The notes: generated from the sequence alone by a model not told the origin. Shown: positions 1-5,377, counted from the first letter of the stretch. The stretch: 5,377 nucleotides of DNA from Bacteroidales bacterium (GCA_016295245.1 JAEDLO010000099.1:1-5377); one strand, 5' to 3'. Program-made: numbers and translations.

Positions 1-15
1 CGCACCTGATGTGCC

Positions 16-31
16 TCAGAAGTACTTCTGA
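16..31. repeat. perfect 16-bp palindrome
   Basis: TCAGAAGTACTTCTGA is identical to its own reverse complement. In the second repeat copy (89-104) the right half is kept while the left half has two changes, so the palindrome is imperfect there. It could be a dimeric protein binding site or part of a structured repeat. Confidence 0.7.
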
Positions 32-43
32 CAGGGGTCGAGC

Positions 44-76
44 GCGCAGGTGAGGGGGTAATGGTCTCACCTGCGC
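44..76. repeat. 11-bp stem inverted repeat
   Basis: GCGCAGGTGAG (44-54) is the reverse complement of CTCACCTGCGC (66-76), with an 11-base loop. No T-run follows on either strand, so an intrinsic terminator is not supported. The same left arm occurs again at 117-126 and could compete for pairing with 67-76. Confidence 0.7.
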
Positions 77-127
77 ACCGAGGATGCCTCACAGGTACTT
101 CTGAAGGGGGTCGACCGCGCAGGTGAT

Positions 128-154
128 TGACAATTATTCTCATCTACTGAGAAT
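128..154. promoter_or_regulatory. Fur-box-like AT-rich inverted repeat
   Basis: TGACAAT-T-ATTCTCA (128-142) matches the 7-1-7 Fur consensus TGATAATnATTATCA at 12 of 14 defined positions, and a third half-site TGAGAAT lies at 148-154, forming a perfect 7-bp inverted repeat with ATTCTCA around a 5-base loop. The site stands out as AT-rich in GC-rich surroundings. Which gene it would control is unclear: no convincing plus-strand gene follows, and a minus-strand target would lie left of the window. It could equally be a small hairpin or another regulator's operator. Confidence 0.3.
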
Positions 155-223
155 CGGTGCTGCGAGGAGGGCCTATGAAGAGTGTGGCGCTTGCCCGGAC
201 CATCCGAACTGGATTAGCTCCGT

Positions 224-263
224 CCCGCTCCCTTCAAGCAGACCCCGCTCCCTTCGAGCAGAT
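224..263. repeat. 20-bp tandem duplication in the intergenic region
   Basis: Positions 224-243 and 244-263 are adjacent 20-bp copies matching at 18 positions (core CCCGCTCCCTTC). The segment 243-260 also matches 529-546, inside the 24-bp coding repeat of the neighbouring membrane protein gene, at 16 of 18 positions. The duplication may be a decayed or displaced relative of the coding repeat. No function is evident. Confidence 0.65.
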
Positions 264-343
264 CCCTCGCCGCCCTGACTCCCGCCGCGCCTCTCGTTTC
301 GATATGATTTTTCGATTTTTTTCCGCATACAGCCTTCAGTCCC

Positions 344-895
344 TTATTCGAAGCGGAAACTGAGGCTGAAGGCAAGGGTGGCGAGGCAGTACAGGCAGGC
401 TGCCAATATGGCTGACAGCACGCTGTAGGTTGAGGGTCTGTAGCTGTAATCGGTGGAGAGGGTCCGCAAACTCTCCTCGTGTCCTCCACTCAAACTCTCC
501 TCGAGCCCTCCTTGCAGGCCCGACTCCGCCCCGCTCTCTTCGAACAAAGCCTCCGCCTCGAGCTCTCCCCGCAAACTCTCCTTGAGCTCTCCCTGCAAAC
601 TAGCCTCGGTCCCTCCCCGTAAACTAGCCCCGGGTACACCCCACAGACTAGCCTCGTGCCCTTCCTGCAAGTCCGTTGCTGCCCCAGGTACTCCCAGCAG
701 AATCAGCGCCGCCCCGAGCAGTCCCAGCAGGATGCTGCGCAGGACCATCTTCCTCGCCTTGGAGGCTAGGCGCTCATTGCGCTCTTTCACCCGGTCGACA
801 AGGTCCATCCTCGCTTCCAGCTCGGACATAAAACTCTCGTCATCGCTGAGCCGGCTGTTCATCCCGGCGATGATTTCATTCAGCTCGTGTTTCAT
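344..895 (-). CDS. two-helix membrane protein with octapeptide-repeat loop; candidate anti-sigma partner
   Basis: This 183-residue protein is not a family I recognise. Residues 1-49 are charged and probably helical (MNSRLSDDESFMSELEARMD, then LVDRVKERNERLASKARK), consistent with a cytoplasmic domain. A first membrane helix lies at about 50-69 and a second at about 157-179, followed by the tail RFE. The loop between them would be periplasmic and contains about eight Gly/Glu/Ser/Leu-rich repeats of eight residues (such as GGTEASLQ, GELKESLR, GGLEESLS). Its ATG lies inside the end of the sigma factor gene, in another frame, with GGAAG just upstream, so translation of the two is probably coupled. 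That position and the one-domain-in, one-domain-out topology fit an anti-sigma factor, but there is no zinc motif (HxxxCxxC) and no known anti-sigma signature. A downstream terminator could not be identified. Confidence 0.8.
   Translation of the reverse strand: MKHELNEIIAGMNSRLSDDESFMSELEARMDLVDRVKERNERLASKARKMVLRSILLGLLGAALILLGVPGAATDLQEGHEASLWGVPGASLRGGTEASLQGELKESLRGELEAEALFEESGAESGLQGGLEESLSGGHEESLRTLSTDYSYRPSTYSVLSAILAACLYCLATLAFSLSFRFE
464..670 (-). repeat. 24-bp degenerate tandem repeat inside the sigma-adjacent membrane protein gene
   Basis: On the plus strand the core CAAACTCTCCTC and its variants recur at 467, 491, 572, 596, 620, 644 and 668, with a decayed unit at 515. Spacing is exactly 24 bp within each block; the jump from 491 to 572 is 81 bp, still a multiple of three. 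The reading frame is therefore kept and each unit adds eight residues of the type GxxEASLx to the predicted periplasmic loop. Codons for the same residues are often identical between units, which points to recent duplication rather than convergence on a protein motif. Confidence 0.85.
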
Positions 896-1373
896 ATTCT
901 TCCAATTTTGTTTTCAGGTGAGCCCTGGCCCGCTGGAGCTGCTTTTTGGCCGCGGGCACCGACTCGTCCAGTATTGAGGCCATCTCCTTGACGGGTAGGC
1001 CGTAGATGTAATGGAGCATCACAGCGCAGCGCTCCTTTTCGACCAGGCTGTCGAGCGCTCGGTAGAGCTGCTGGTATTCGAAGTTCTCGTCTGCGGAGTT
1101 CCCGCCAGAGATCCCTTCTGCCGTTTCGAGCGGGCTGCGATTGCGCTCGTAATAGAGTTTCCGGCTGTCCAGAAAGCAGTTGTATGCAATCTTCAGCAGC
1201 CAGGTGGAGAATTTGCTGCGTCTGCGGTAGCCCGAGGATGCGAGGTAGGCTTTGACGAGGGTCTCTTGGGCGAGGTCGTCGGCGAGCTGCCCATCGCCGC
1301 AAAGCCCCAGCAGGAACAGTCGCAACTGCCTCTGGGACTCTTTAACATTGGTGATGAACTCCTCGCGCGTCAT
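876..1373 (-). CDS. ECF-type RNA polymerase sigma factor
   Basis: The product has 165 residues and the two-domain structure of an extracytoplasmic-function (group 4) sigma-70 factor, which directs RNA polymerase to a dedicated set of promoters. Region 2 spans about residues 13-78, with DDLAQETLVKAY for core binding and FSTWLLKIAYNCFLDSRK for -10 recognition and melting. A linker of about 25 residues follows (LETAEGISGGNSADENF), then region 4 at about 104-155 with a helix-turn-helix (GLPVKEMASILDESVPAAKK, then QLQRARAHLK) for -35 recognition. Region 1.1 and region 3 are absent, as expected. The start is preceded by AGAAGGG, a good ribosome-binding site for this window. The stop lies 20 bases inside the next gene, a membrane protein that is therefore the best positional candidate for its regulator. 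The target promoters cannot be inferred here. Confidence 0.93.
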   Translation of the reverse strand: MTREEFITNVKESQRQLRLFLLGLCGDGQLADDLAQETLVKAYLASSGYRRRSKFSTWLLKIAYNCFLDSRKLYYERNRSPLETAEGISGGNSADENFEYQQLYRALDSLVEKERCAVMLHYIYGLPVKEMASILDESVPAAKKQLQRARAHLKTKLEEYETRAE

Positions 1374-1382
1374 CGCCCTTCT

Positions 1383-1781
1383 CTATTTGCGGCGCCGGCT
1401 TCCGACAAGGTAGCATACCAGAGAGGGTATGCTGACGGCGGCGCACACTGCGGTGACAAAGCACAGGAAGATAAAGCCCTGGCGGGATGCCATCTCAACG
1501 ATGGAAAGCACTACGCACAGTGAAAGCGCTACAAAGCCGAAGACCAGACCAACCCAGAGCAGGGGCAGGAGCCTGAGTCTCGGATCAACGGTCGGCGTGA
1601 GCTTGCCGACAAGCTCGTCAAGGCTGGTGTCAGGCTTTTCCCTGAGGATGGCAAGGGCGATTTGGGTGCGCCTTTCCGCCTCATACATCTTCCTTCTGGA
1701 AATCATCCACACACAGAACGCCGGCAGCAGGACGCAGATGCCGAGCACTGATGCAAGAATAACTATAAGTTCCTGATTCAT
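1383..1781 (-). CDS. small three-helix membrane protein, DUF6249-like
   Basis: The product is a 132-residue inner-membrane protein. Hydrophobic helices lie at about residues 4-27, 71-96 and 102-127. Between the first two is a charged segment (SRRKMYEAERRTQIALAI, then DTSLDELVGK) that is probably cytoplasmic, and the protein ends in the basic tail GSRRRK, also probably cytoplasmic. This layout resembles the DUF6249 proteins of Bacteroidales, which I recall being encoded near sigma factors, but I recognise it by architecture rather than by a decisive motif. Its ATG overlaps the S41 stop by four bases, and its TAG is nine bases before the sigma factor start, so it is translationally coupled on both sides. 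A role in controlling the sigma factor at the membrane is plausible but unproven. Confidence 0.8.
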   Translation of the reverse strand: MNQELIVILASVLGICVLLPAFCVWMISRRKMYEAERRTQIALAILREKPDTSLDELVGKLTPTVDPRLRLLPLLWVGLVFGFVALSLCVVLSIVEMASRQGFIFLCFVTAVCAAVSIPSLVCYLVGSRRRK

Positions 1782-2929
1782 ATCTTTTTAGCGTACATTT
1801 TAAGTATAGTGTCCCAGGCCACCTGCTTATCATCAAGATTGACGAAGGTGTCGGGACTGAGGCTCTTGTCCTCTGCTCGGGCCTTGTCCGGCCGTTCGAA
1901 ATACTTGGTGCAGACGGACCCGAGCAGACCGGTGTTCGGCAGCCGGAAAGGAATTACCTCGCCGTAGTGGGAAGGGGAGTAGTCCGACTCCGTCCCTATC
2001 ACTTCGCCGATGGCATTGTCGCGGGCAAGGGTGACAAGTATTCCCGCGCTCGAATAGGTCTTCGGCCCCTGGATGAAGACTACCTTGCCTCCGTAACAGT
2101 CGTGCGGCTCGGTGCGGACGGCTCTCTGCCTTATGGGATAGAGCTCGTCCTTGTGCCCTGCCGCCTCCCAGGCTGCCATCGCCTCGCCGACCTTTGGGTT
2201 GTAGAGGGCAAGCATAGGAGAGAAGCGCAGGTAGCTGTCGAGATTGCGCAGCTCCGAAAGCGGACGGAGCCTGTCGAGCAGTTCGTCGCAGAGCCGGCTG
2301 CTGCCGCCGTTGTTGTACTGAAGGTCAACTATCAGCGTCTCAATTTCTTCCTGCTCCATTTCGGCAAACATCTTATCGAGCAGCTTGTCGAAGCGTGGGA
2401 GCGACTCGTCCCTGAGGCTGCGAGCGTCGTTGCATTGGTTGAACTGAAGGTAGCAGATGGACTCGGGCGCGAAGATGCGGTACGAAAACAGTTCTCCGCC
2501 ACGCGTCAGCGGAGACCGCGCGTCTTCGGCAGCGGCGGCGCTTTCAGCTTTGGCGCTCTTTGCGCCGGACTTCTGCGCGGAATAGCTCGCCTCATCGATT
2601 ACATCGGTGTGCCTGTCCCGCACCTCCTTCATCGCTTCGCGCAGCAGGGCGGCGAATTCAGCGTCGGACCCGCAATCCGCACAGGCCTCAAGCAGGTCCG
2701 GCAGGCGGGATTCAAGGACGAATCGCCTTTCTGCCCTGATATAGTAGGGGTGGGTAGCGGCGAGCATATCCACAAACAGGAGCGCATCCTTTTGGTATTT
2801 GTTGCCATCGGCGTAGGCCGGAGTGCCCTCTATGCCGGTGAGAGGGACATCTTTGAACTGCGGGCCGCCCTGCGCCGAAAGGCTCAGGGAGCAGAAGAGC
2901 AGAGTAATGAGCATTGCGGTTTTTTTCAT
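1778..2929 (-). CDS. secreted S41 family peptidase-like protein
   Basis: The protein has 383 residues. An N-terminal signal peptide (MKKTAMLITLLFCSLSLSA, then Q20) implies export to the periplasm. The second half carries S41 (tail-specific or C-terminal processing peptidase superfamily) landmarks: the strand-turn TLIVDLQYNNGGSS at 198-211 and the serine motif TYSSAG at 291-296, where S293 or S294 would be the nucleophile, followed by ARDNAIGEVIGTES. No PDZ domain is evident. The lysine found after the serine in Tsp/CtpA peptidases is not obvious, and the T-G-G usual in related S41 proteins reads T-E-S-D-Y here, so peptidase activity is uncertain. A Ser/Ala/Lys-rich insertion occupies about residues 114-140. 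The start is preceded by an A-rich stretch rather than a clear Shine-Dalgarno, as is common in Bacteroidetes. Its stop overlaps the next start as ATGA. It may trim envelope proteins or peptides; a role in signalling with the downstream sigma factor is inference from position. Confidence 0.85.
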   Translation of the reverse strand: MKKTAMLITLLFCSLSLSAQGGPQFKDVPLTGIEGTPAYADGNKYQKDALLFVDMLAATHPYYIRAERRFVLESRLPDLLEACADCGSDAEFAALLREAMKEVRDRHTDVIDEASYSAQKSGAKSAKAESAAAAEDARSPLTRGGELFSYRIFAPESICYLQFNQCNDARSLRDESLPRFDKLLDKMFAEMEQEEIETLIVDLQYNNGGSSRLCDELLDRLRPLSELRNLDSYLRFSPMLALYNPKVGEAMAAWEAAGHKDELYPIRQRAVRTEPHDCYGGKVVFIQGPKTYSSAGILVTLARDNAIGEVIGTESDYSPSHYGEVIPFRLPNTGLLGSVCTKYFERPDKARAEDKSLSPDTFVNLDDKQVAWDTILKMYAKKI

Positions 2930-2945
2930 CTTTTTCTGAATTTTT

Positions 2946-2974
2946 CAGCTGTAAGACGAATCCCGCAGCCCAAA
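2946..2974 (-). promoter_or_regulatory. weak Bacteroidetes-type promoter candidate upstream of the S41 operon
   Basis: In the 68-bp gap between the GH2 stop and the S41 start, the minus strand carries TTTG (complement of 2971-2974), 17 bases, then TACAGCTG (complement of 2946-2953). The Bacteroidetes primary sigma consensus is TTTG, about 19 bases, then TAnnTTTG. The -33 element matches, but the -7 element matches only four of its six defined bases and the spacing is short. The site could drive the S41-sigma operon separately from the GH2 gene, but chance is a fair alternative. No convincing terminator was found in the gap. Confidence 0.2.
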
Positions 2975-2997
2975 GGTGACACGCAAGGCCGAAAAAT

Positions 2998-5377
2998 CTA
3001 GAATTTCAGCGTACAGGACTCCAGGCCCGGCGAGCTGAAGCTGATTTCGGCGGGACCGTCAACAAGCAGGTAAGCGACAAGATTACCGCGGAACGCCCGC
3101 TGGACATTGTCGCGGTGGTCGCTCATATCGGTGTTGGATCCGCTCTCAAGTCCGAGCAGGCGGGCTCCTCCCGAAATCTCGCAGCGTATCTGGTTGTCGG
3201 CCGGAATGGCCTTGATACCCCTCTCGTCCACTATCTCCACAAGTACTTGCCTCAAGTTTGCGTCCAGTCCCTCTTCAAGGACTTTTGCCTTAAGGCTGTG
3301 AGCTTTCCGGCTGGTTGTAACGCTGTATTCTGATTCGACCTTGCCCTCGGCCGAGCAGCCCTGGGCCTTGAGCTCGCCTTCGCTGAAGTCCACGTCCCAG
3401 CAGATGATGCCGGTCTTCGGGTCATATGGCTTCATCTCGCCGTATTCCTGACCGTTGAGCAGCAGTCTAGCCTGAGGCGAATTGGTGTAGCAGACTACCC
3501 TGACCTTTTCGCCCGGCTTGTAGTTCCAGGAGTCCCAGGCCTCGGAGAGAAGCTTGTTGCTGTGTTTGTAAGTGCCTATGTATGTGGTCTTTTCTTCGCT
3601 CCAGAGACTTGCCCTGAACCAACCTCTCGGCTTGCGCAGCCCGGCGTAGTCCAGCAGTCCTGTGTAAAGGCCGCGGGACGGCCAGCTGCGGGCTTCGCCC
3701 AGATAGTCAAGTCCCGTCCATATGAACTGTCCGAAGATGAAATCCCTGTCCACAACGGCCTTCCAGGCATCGTAGGTGGCGGAGTTTTCGCTTCCGTAGA
3801 TGATTCTGTCGGGATAGGTCGCGTGGTCGAGGTCGTAGCGGTCTTCTGTATAGTTGTAGCCAACGACGTCAACGGCCTGCGGGTAGGAGGTCTGGTTGGA
3901 CATCACCACTCCTGCAAGGGCTCCGGTGACGGGACGCGAGCGGTCGACCTTCCTCACGCACTCTGCCAGACGCTGGGCTATCACGCCGATACGCCTTGCA
4001 TCCGGCGCGTCAGGCTTGTAGCCGCCGAACATAGGCTGGTTGATGGTGGAGCCGTCGAGTATCGGGTGAGAATACGGGTCATTAGGGTAGTCCACCTCGT
4101 TGCCTATGCTCCAGAGGAAGATGCACGGATGGTTGCGGTCGCGCCTTACCATATCGGTGACGTCCCTTTCTATCCACTCTTCGAAGAAATCGAAGCTACC
4201 CTCATAGCCCGGAATGCCCACATTCCAGCCCTTGAGCCATTTTCTCTTCGGAAACTCCCATTCGTCCGACGCTTCGTCCATCACGAGGAGGCCGAGGCGG
4301 TCGCACAGGTCGTAGAGCACGGGCGCCTGGGGGTTGTGGCTGCAGCGGATGGCGTTCACGCCAAGTCGCTTGAGCTCTATAAGACGCCTTTCCCATACTG
4401 CCGGAGGCACAGCCGCTCCGAGCACGCCCGCATCGTGGTGGAGGCATACGCCCTTGACCTTGATGGTGCGCGAATTGAGCGCGAAGCCCTTGTCGGCGTC
4501 GAAGTCGAGCGTCCTGAAGCCTACGCTGCAACTGCTGCTGTCAATCACGCTTCCGCTCTCGAGCAGCTCGGTGCGGAGGGTGTAGAGGTATGGCGATGCT
4601 ATGTCCCAGCGCTTGGGGTCCCTGACGCTAAGGCTCAGGCCAAGGGTGTCCCTGCCGACGGGGAGCGCCCCCAGCAGGCTGCTTGCCGATGCGACTTCGC
4701 GCCCGAGCTGGTCGCTGAGGCTTGCGCGGAGCTCGAATTCCTGCCCCGGGGCGGCCTTGTGGGTGACTATTTGCGCCTGGACATCGAGGGTCGCGCCGTC
4801 CTCCCCTATGTCTGAGGTCCAACCCACGCCCCAGAGGTCGAAGTGGCTGTCTGCGCTCGTTACGAGCCAGACGTCGCGGTAGATGCCGGAGCCGGTGTAC
4901 CAGCGTGAATCCGCCGAGCGCGAGTGGTCAACCCTGACCGCCAGCACGTTGTCGCCCTCCTTGAGCTTGTCGCTCATATCGTACATAAAGGAAACGTAGC
5001 CGTTCGGGCGTTTACCGAGCAGCTCGCCGTTGAGGTACACCTCGCTGCGGTTGTACACACCTTCGAAGTAGATGTAGTGGCGGCTTGAGAGCTCGTCCAC
5101 GCTGAAATGCTTGCGGTACCAGCCGATGCCGCCGGGCAGGTAGCCCGTGCAGCTGGCGAGTTTGCGGTCCATACGGCCTTCGATCGACCAGTCGTGCGGC
5201 AGCTCAAGGGTTCGCCAGGCGCTGTCGTCATAGCCGGGATCGGCCGGGTTTCCCGCATTGGCTGGTTTTCCCGCATTGGCTGGTTTTCCCGCAGCGGCAG
5301 GGTTCCCCGCAGCGTCCGCCGCGAGGCTGAATTTCCAATCGGAGTTGAATTTCTGTGCTGTTCCGAAGCCCGGCTGG
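2998..5377 (-). CDS. GH2 family exo-beta-glycosidase (beta-galactosidase-like), 5' end outside window
   Basis: This is a glycoside hydrolase family 2 enzyme, expected to release terminal beta-linked sugars from glycans in the periplasm or at the cell surface; the substrate (galactoside, glucuronide or other) cannot be told from sequence alone. The frame is open to the window edge. The 68 codons upstream of the ATG at 5172 encode the family's usual N-terminal signature (FNSDWKF, then YDDSAWRTLELPHDWSIEG), so that ATG is internal and only the signal peptide and a few residues are probably missing. Counting from the internal Met, a sugar-binding jelly roll runs to about residue 105 (GYLPGGIGWYRKHF, GSGIYRDVWL), followed by an immunoglobulin-like domain to about 222 and a TIM barrel at about 225-525. 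The acid/base is E359 in SIGNEVD and the nucleophile E462 in YGSEN. C-terminal beta domains resembling DUF4982 and GH2 C-terminal domain 5 follow (LLLNGQEYG; ISGGARLLGLESG). It ends in TAG, 68 bp before the S41 gene. Confidence 0.93.
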   Translation of the reverse strand, partial: QPGFGTAQKFNSDWKFSLAADAAGNPAAAGKPANAGKPANAGNPADPGYDDSAWRTLELPHDWSIEGRMDRKLASCTGYLPGGIGWYRKHFSVDELSSRHYIYFEGVYNRSEVYLNGELLGKRPNGYVSFMYDMSDKLKEGDNVLAVRVDHSRSADSRWYTGSGIYRDVWLVTSADSHFDLWGVGWTSDIGEDGATLDVQAQIVTHKAAPGQEFELRASLSDQLGREVASASSLLGALPVGRDTLGLSLSVRDPKRWDIASPYLYTLRTELLESGSVIDSSSCSVGFRTLDFDADKGFALNSRTIKVKGVCLHHDAGVLGAAVPPAVWERRLIELKRLGVNAIRCSHNPQAPVLYDLCDRLGLLVMDEASDEWEFPKRKWLKGWNVGIPGYEGSFDFFEEWIERDVTDMVRRDRNHPCIFLWSIGNEVDYPNDPYSHPILDGSTINQPMFGGYKPDAPDARRIGVIAQRLAECVRKVDRSRPVTGALAGVVMSNQTSYPQAVDVVGYNYTEDRYDLDHATYPDRIIYGSENSATYDAWKAVVDRDFIFGQFIWTGLDYLGEARSWPSRGLYTGLLDYAGLRKPRGWFRASLWSEEKTTYIGTYKHSNKLLSEAWDSWNYKPGEKVRVVCYTNSPQARLLLNGQEYGEMKPYDPKTGIICWDVDFSEGELKAQGCSAEGKVESEYSVTTSRKAHSLKAKVLEEGLDANLRQVLVEIVDERGIKAIPADNQIRCEISGGARLLGLESGSNTDMSDHRDNVQRAFRGNLVAYLLVDGPAEISFSSPGLESCTLKF
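5248..5307 (-). repeat. 18-bp in-frame tandem repeat encoding hexapeptides in the GH2 N-terminal domain
   Basis: Two identical 18-bp units (5251-5268 and 5269-5286) are followed by a diverged third (5287-5304), with traces on either side. On the coding strand they encode repeated hexapeptides of the form G-K/N-P-A-N-A, giving a stretch of about 24 residues rich in Pro, Ala, Gly and Asn. The stretch lies between the conserved FNSDWKF strand and the YDDSAWR strand, where GH2 proteins usually have a short loop. The exact period keeps the frame, so gain or loss of units would only lengthen or shorten this loop. Confidence 0.85.

Larger units (their letters stand above)
1..126. repeat. two copies of a 73-bp-period repeat with hairpin potential
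   Basis: Positions 1-53 align without gaps to 74-126 at 43 of 53 positions; the best conserved parts are GTACTTCTGA, GGGGTCGA and CGCGCAGGTGA. The left copy starts at the window edge, so the array may continue outside. The sequence between the copies contains TCACCTGCGC, the reverse complement of the GCGCAGGTGA that ends each copy, so each unit could be bounded by inverted repeats (67-76 with 117-126). The arrangement is reminiscent of REP-like or MITE-like intergenic repeats. Two copies with a 20-bp spacer do not support a CRISPR array. Confidence 0.7.
1..343. other. intergenic region without a convincing gene
   Basis: This stretch lies downstream of the last gene of the minus-strand operon. 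It contains the 73-bp-period repeat, the AT-rich Fur-like site, the 20-bp tandem duplication and a T-rich patch at 308-322. No tRNA, rRNA or known riboswitch was recognised. The patch at 308-322 reads as A-rich on the minus strand, so it does not form an intrinsic terminator for the operon. Confidence 0.6.

Noticed and set aside
1..126. CRISPR array
   Set aside because: There are only two imperfect copies with a 20-bp spacer that is itself complementary to the repeat ends, and no cas genes are in the window.
127..154. Sigma-70 promoter TTGACA - 16 bp - GAGAAT
   Set aside because: The -10 match is poor, and the primary sigma factor of Bacteroidetes, the inferred host, uses a different consensus.
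175..363. Plus-strand 62-codon frame starting at an ATG preceded by GAGGAGG
   Set aside because: The ribosome-binding site is attractive, but the product is Arg/Ser/Pro-rich, runs through the tandem duplication, resembles no family I know, and overlaps the end of the converging gene. Kept only as a remote possibility.
332..373. Inverted repeat GCCTTCAG / CTGAAGGC around the stop codon at 344 as a terminator
   Set aside because: The stem is 8 bp with a 26-base loop containing the stop codon, and on the minus strand it is followed by an A-rich rather than a T-rich stretch.
214..489. Minus-strand 91-codon frame overlapping the end of the repeat membrane protein
   Set aside because: It overlaps the real gene in another frame, shows no domain, and its openness is explained by base composition.
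453..977. Plus-strand frame rich in Ser, Pro and Leu with an eight-residue period
   Set aside because: The periodicity is the mirror of the 24-bp repeat in the minus-strand gene, and the frame runs across the boundary between two well supported genes.
1967..3001. Plus-strand open frame of 344 codons opposite the S41 gene
   Set aside because: It is fully antisense to a protein with a signal peptide and S41 motifs, and its translation has no recognisable features.
3562..4815. Long plus-strand open frame of 417 codons opposite the GH2 gene
   Set aside because: It is antisense to the conserved TIM barrel and Ig-like domain. Its translation shows no recognisable domain, and its openness follows from GC-rich codon use on the other strand.

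Overview
The window is about 60% GC by eye and looks like a chromosomal segment from a GC-rich member of the Bacteroidales, possibly an Alistipes-like Rikenellaceae. I infer this from the gene families and gene style: a GH2 glycosidase carrying the C-terminal domains common in Bacteroidetes, a secreted S41-type protein whose signal peptide ends SLSA-Q, AT-rich start contexts and an ECF sigma/membrane protein cluster. The genus is a guess.

All five recognisable genes lie on the minus strand, so transcription runs from high to low coordinates. First comes a GH2 glycosidase (2998-5377). It is cut by the window edge, and its reading frame clearly continues through the ATG at 5172. After a 68-bp gap comes a four-gene cluster with overlapping or nearly touching ends: a secreted S41 peptidase-like protein (1778-2929), a small three-helix membrane protein (1383-1781), an ECF sigma factor (876-1373) and a two-helix membrane protein with an octapeptide-repeat loop (344-895). 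The 4-bp ATGA overlap, the 9-bp gap and the 20-bp overlap indicate a translationally coupled operon. The order suggests envelope signalling, in which the membrane proteins or the S41 protein would control the sigma factor. That is inference; no classical anti-sigma motif is visible.

The left 343 bases hold no convincing gene. They contain two copies of a 73-bp-period repeat with hairpin potential, an AT-rich inverted-repeat site resembling a Fur box, and a 20-bp tandem duplication that resembles part of the coding repeat in the adjacent gene.

The most unusual theme is low-complexity insertion. Three of the five proteins (GH2, S41 and the sigma-adjacent membrane protein) carry short-repeat segments in parts expected outside the cytoplasm, and two of these are exact-period DNA tandem repeats (18 bp and 24 bp) that keep the reading frame.
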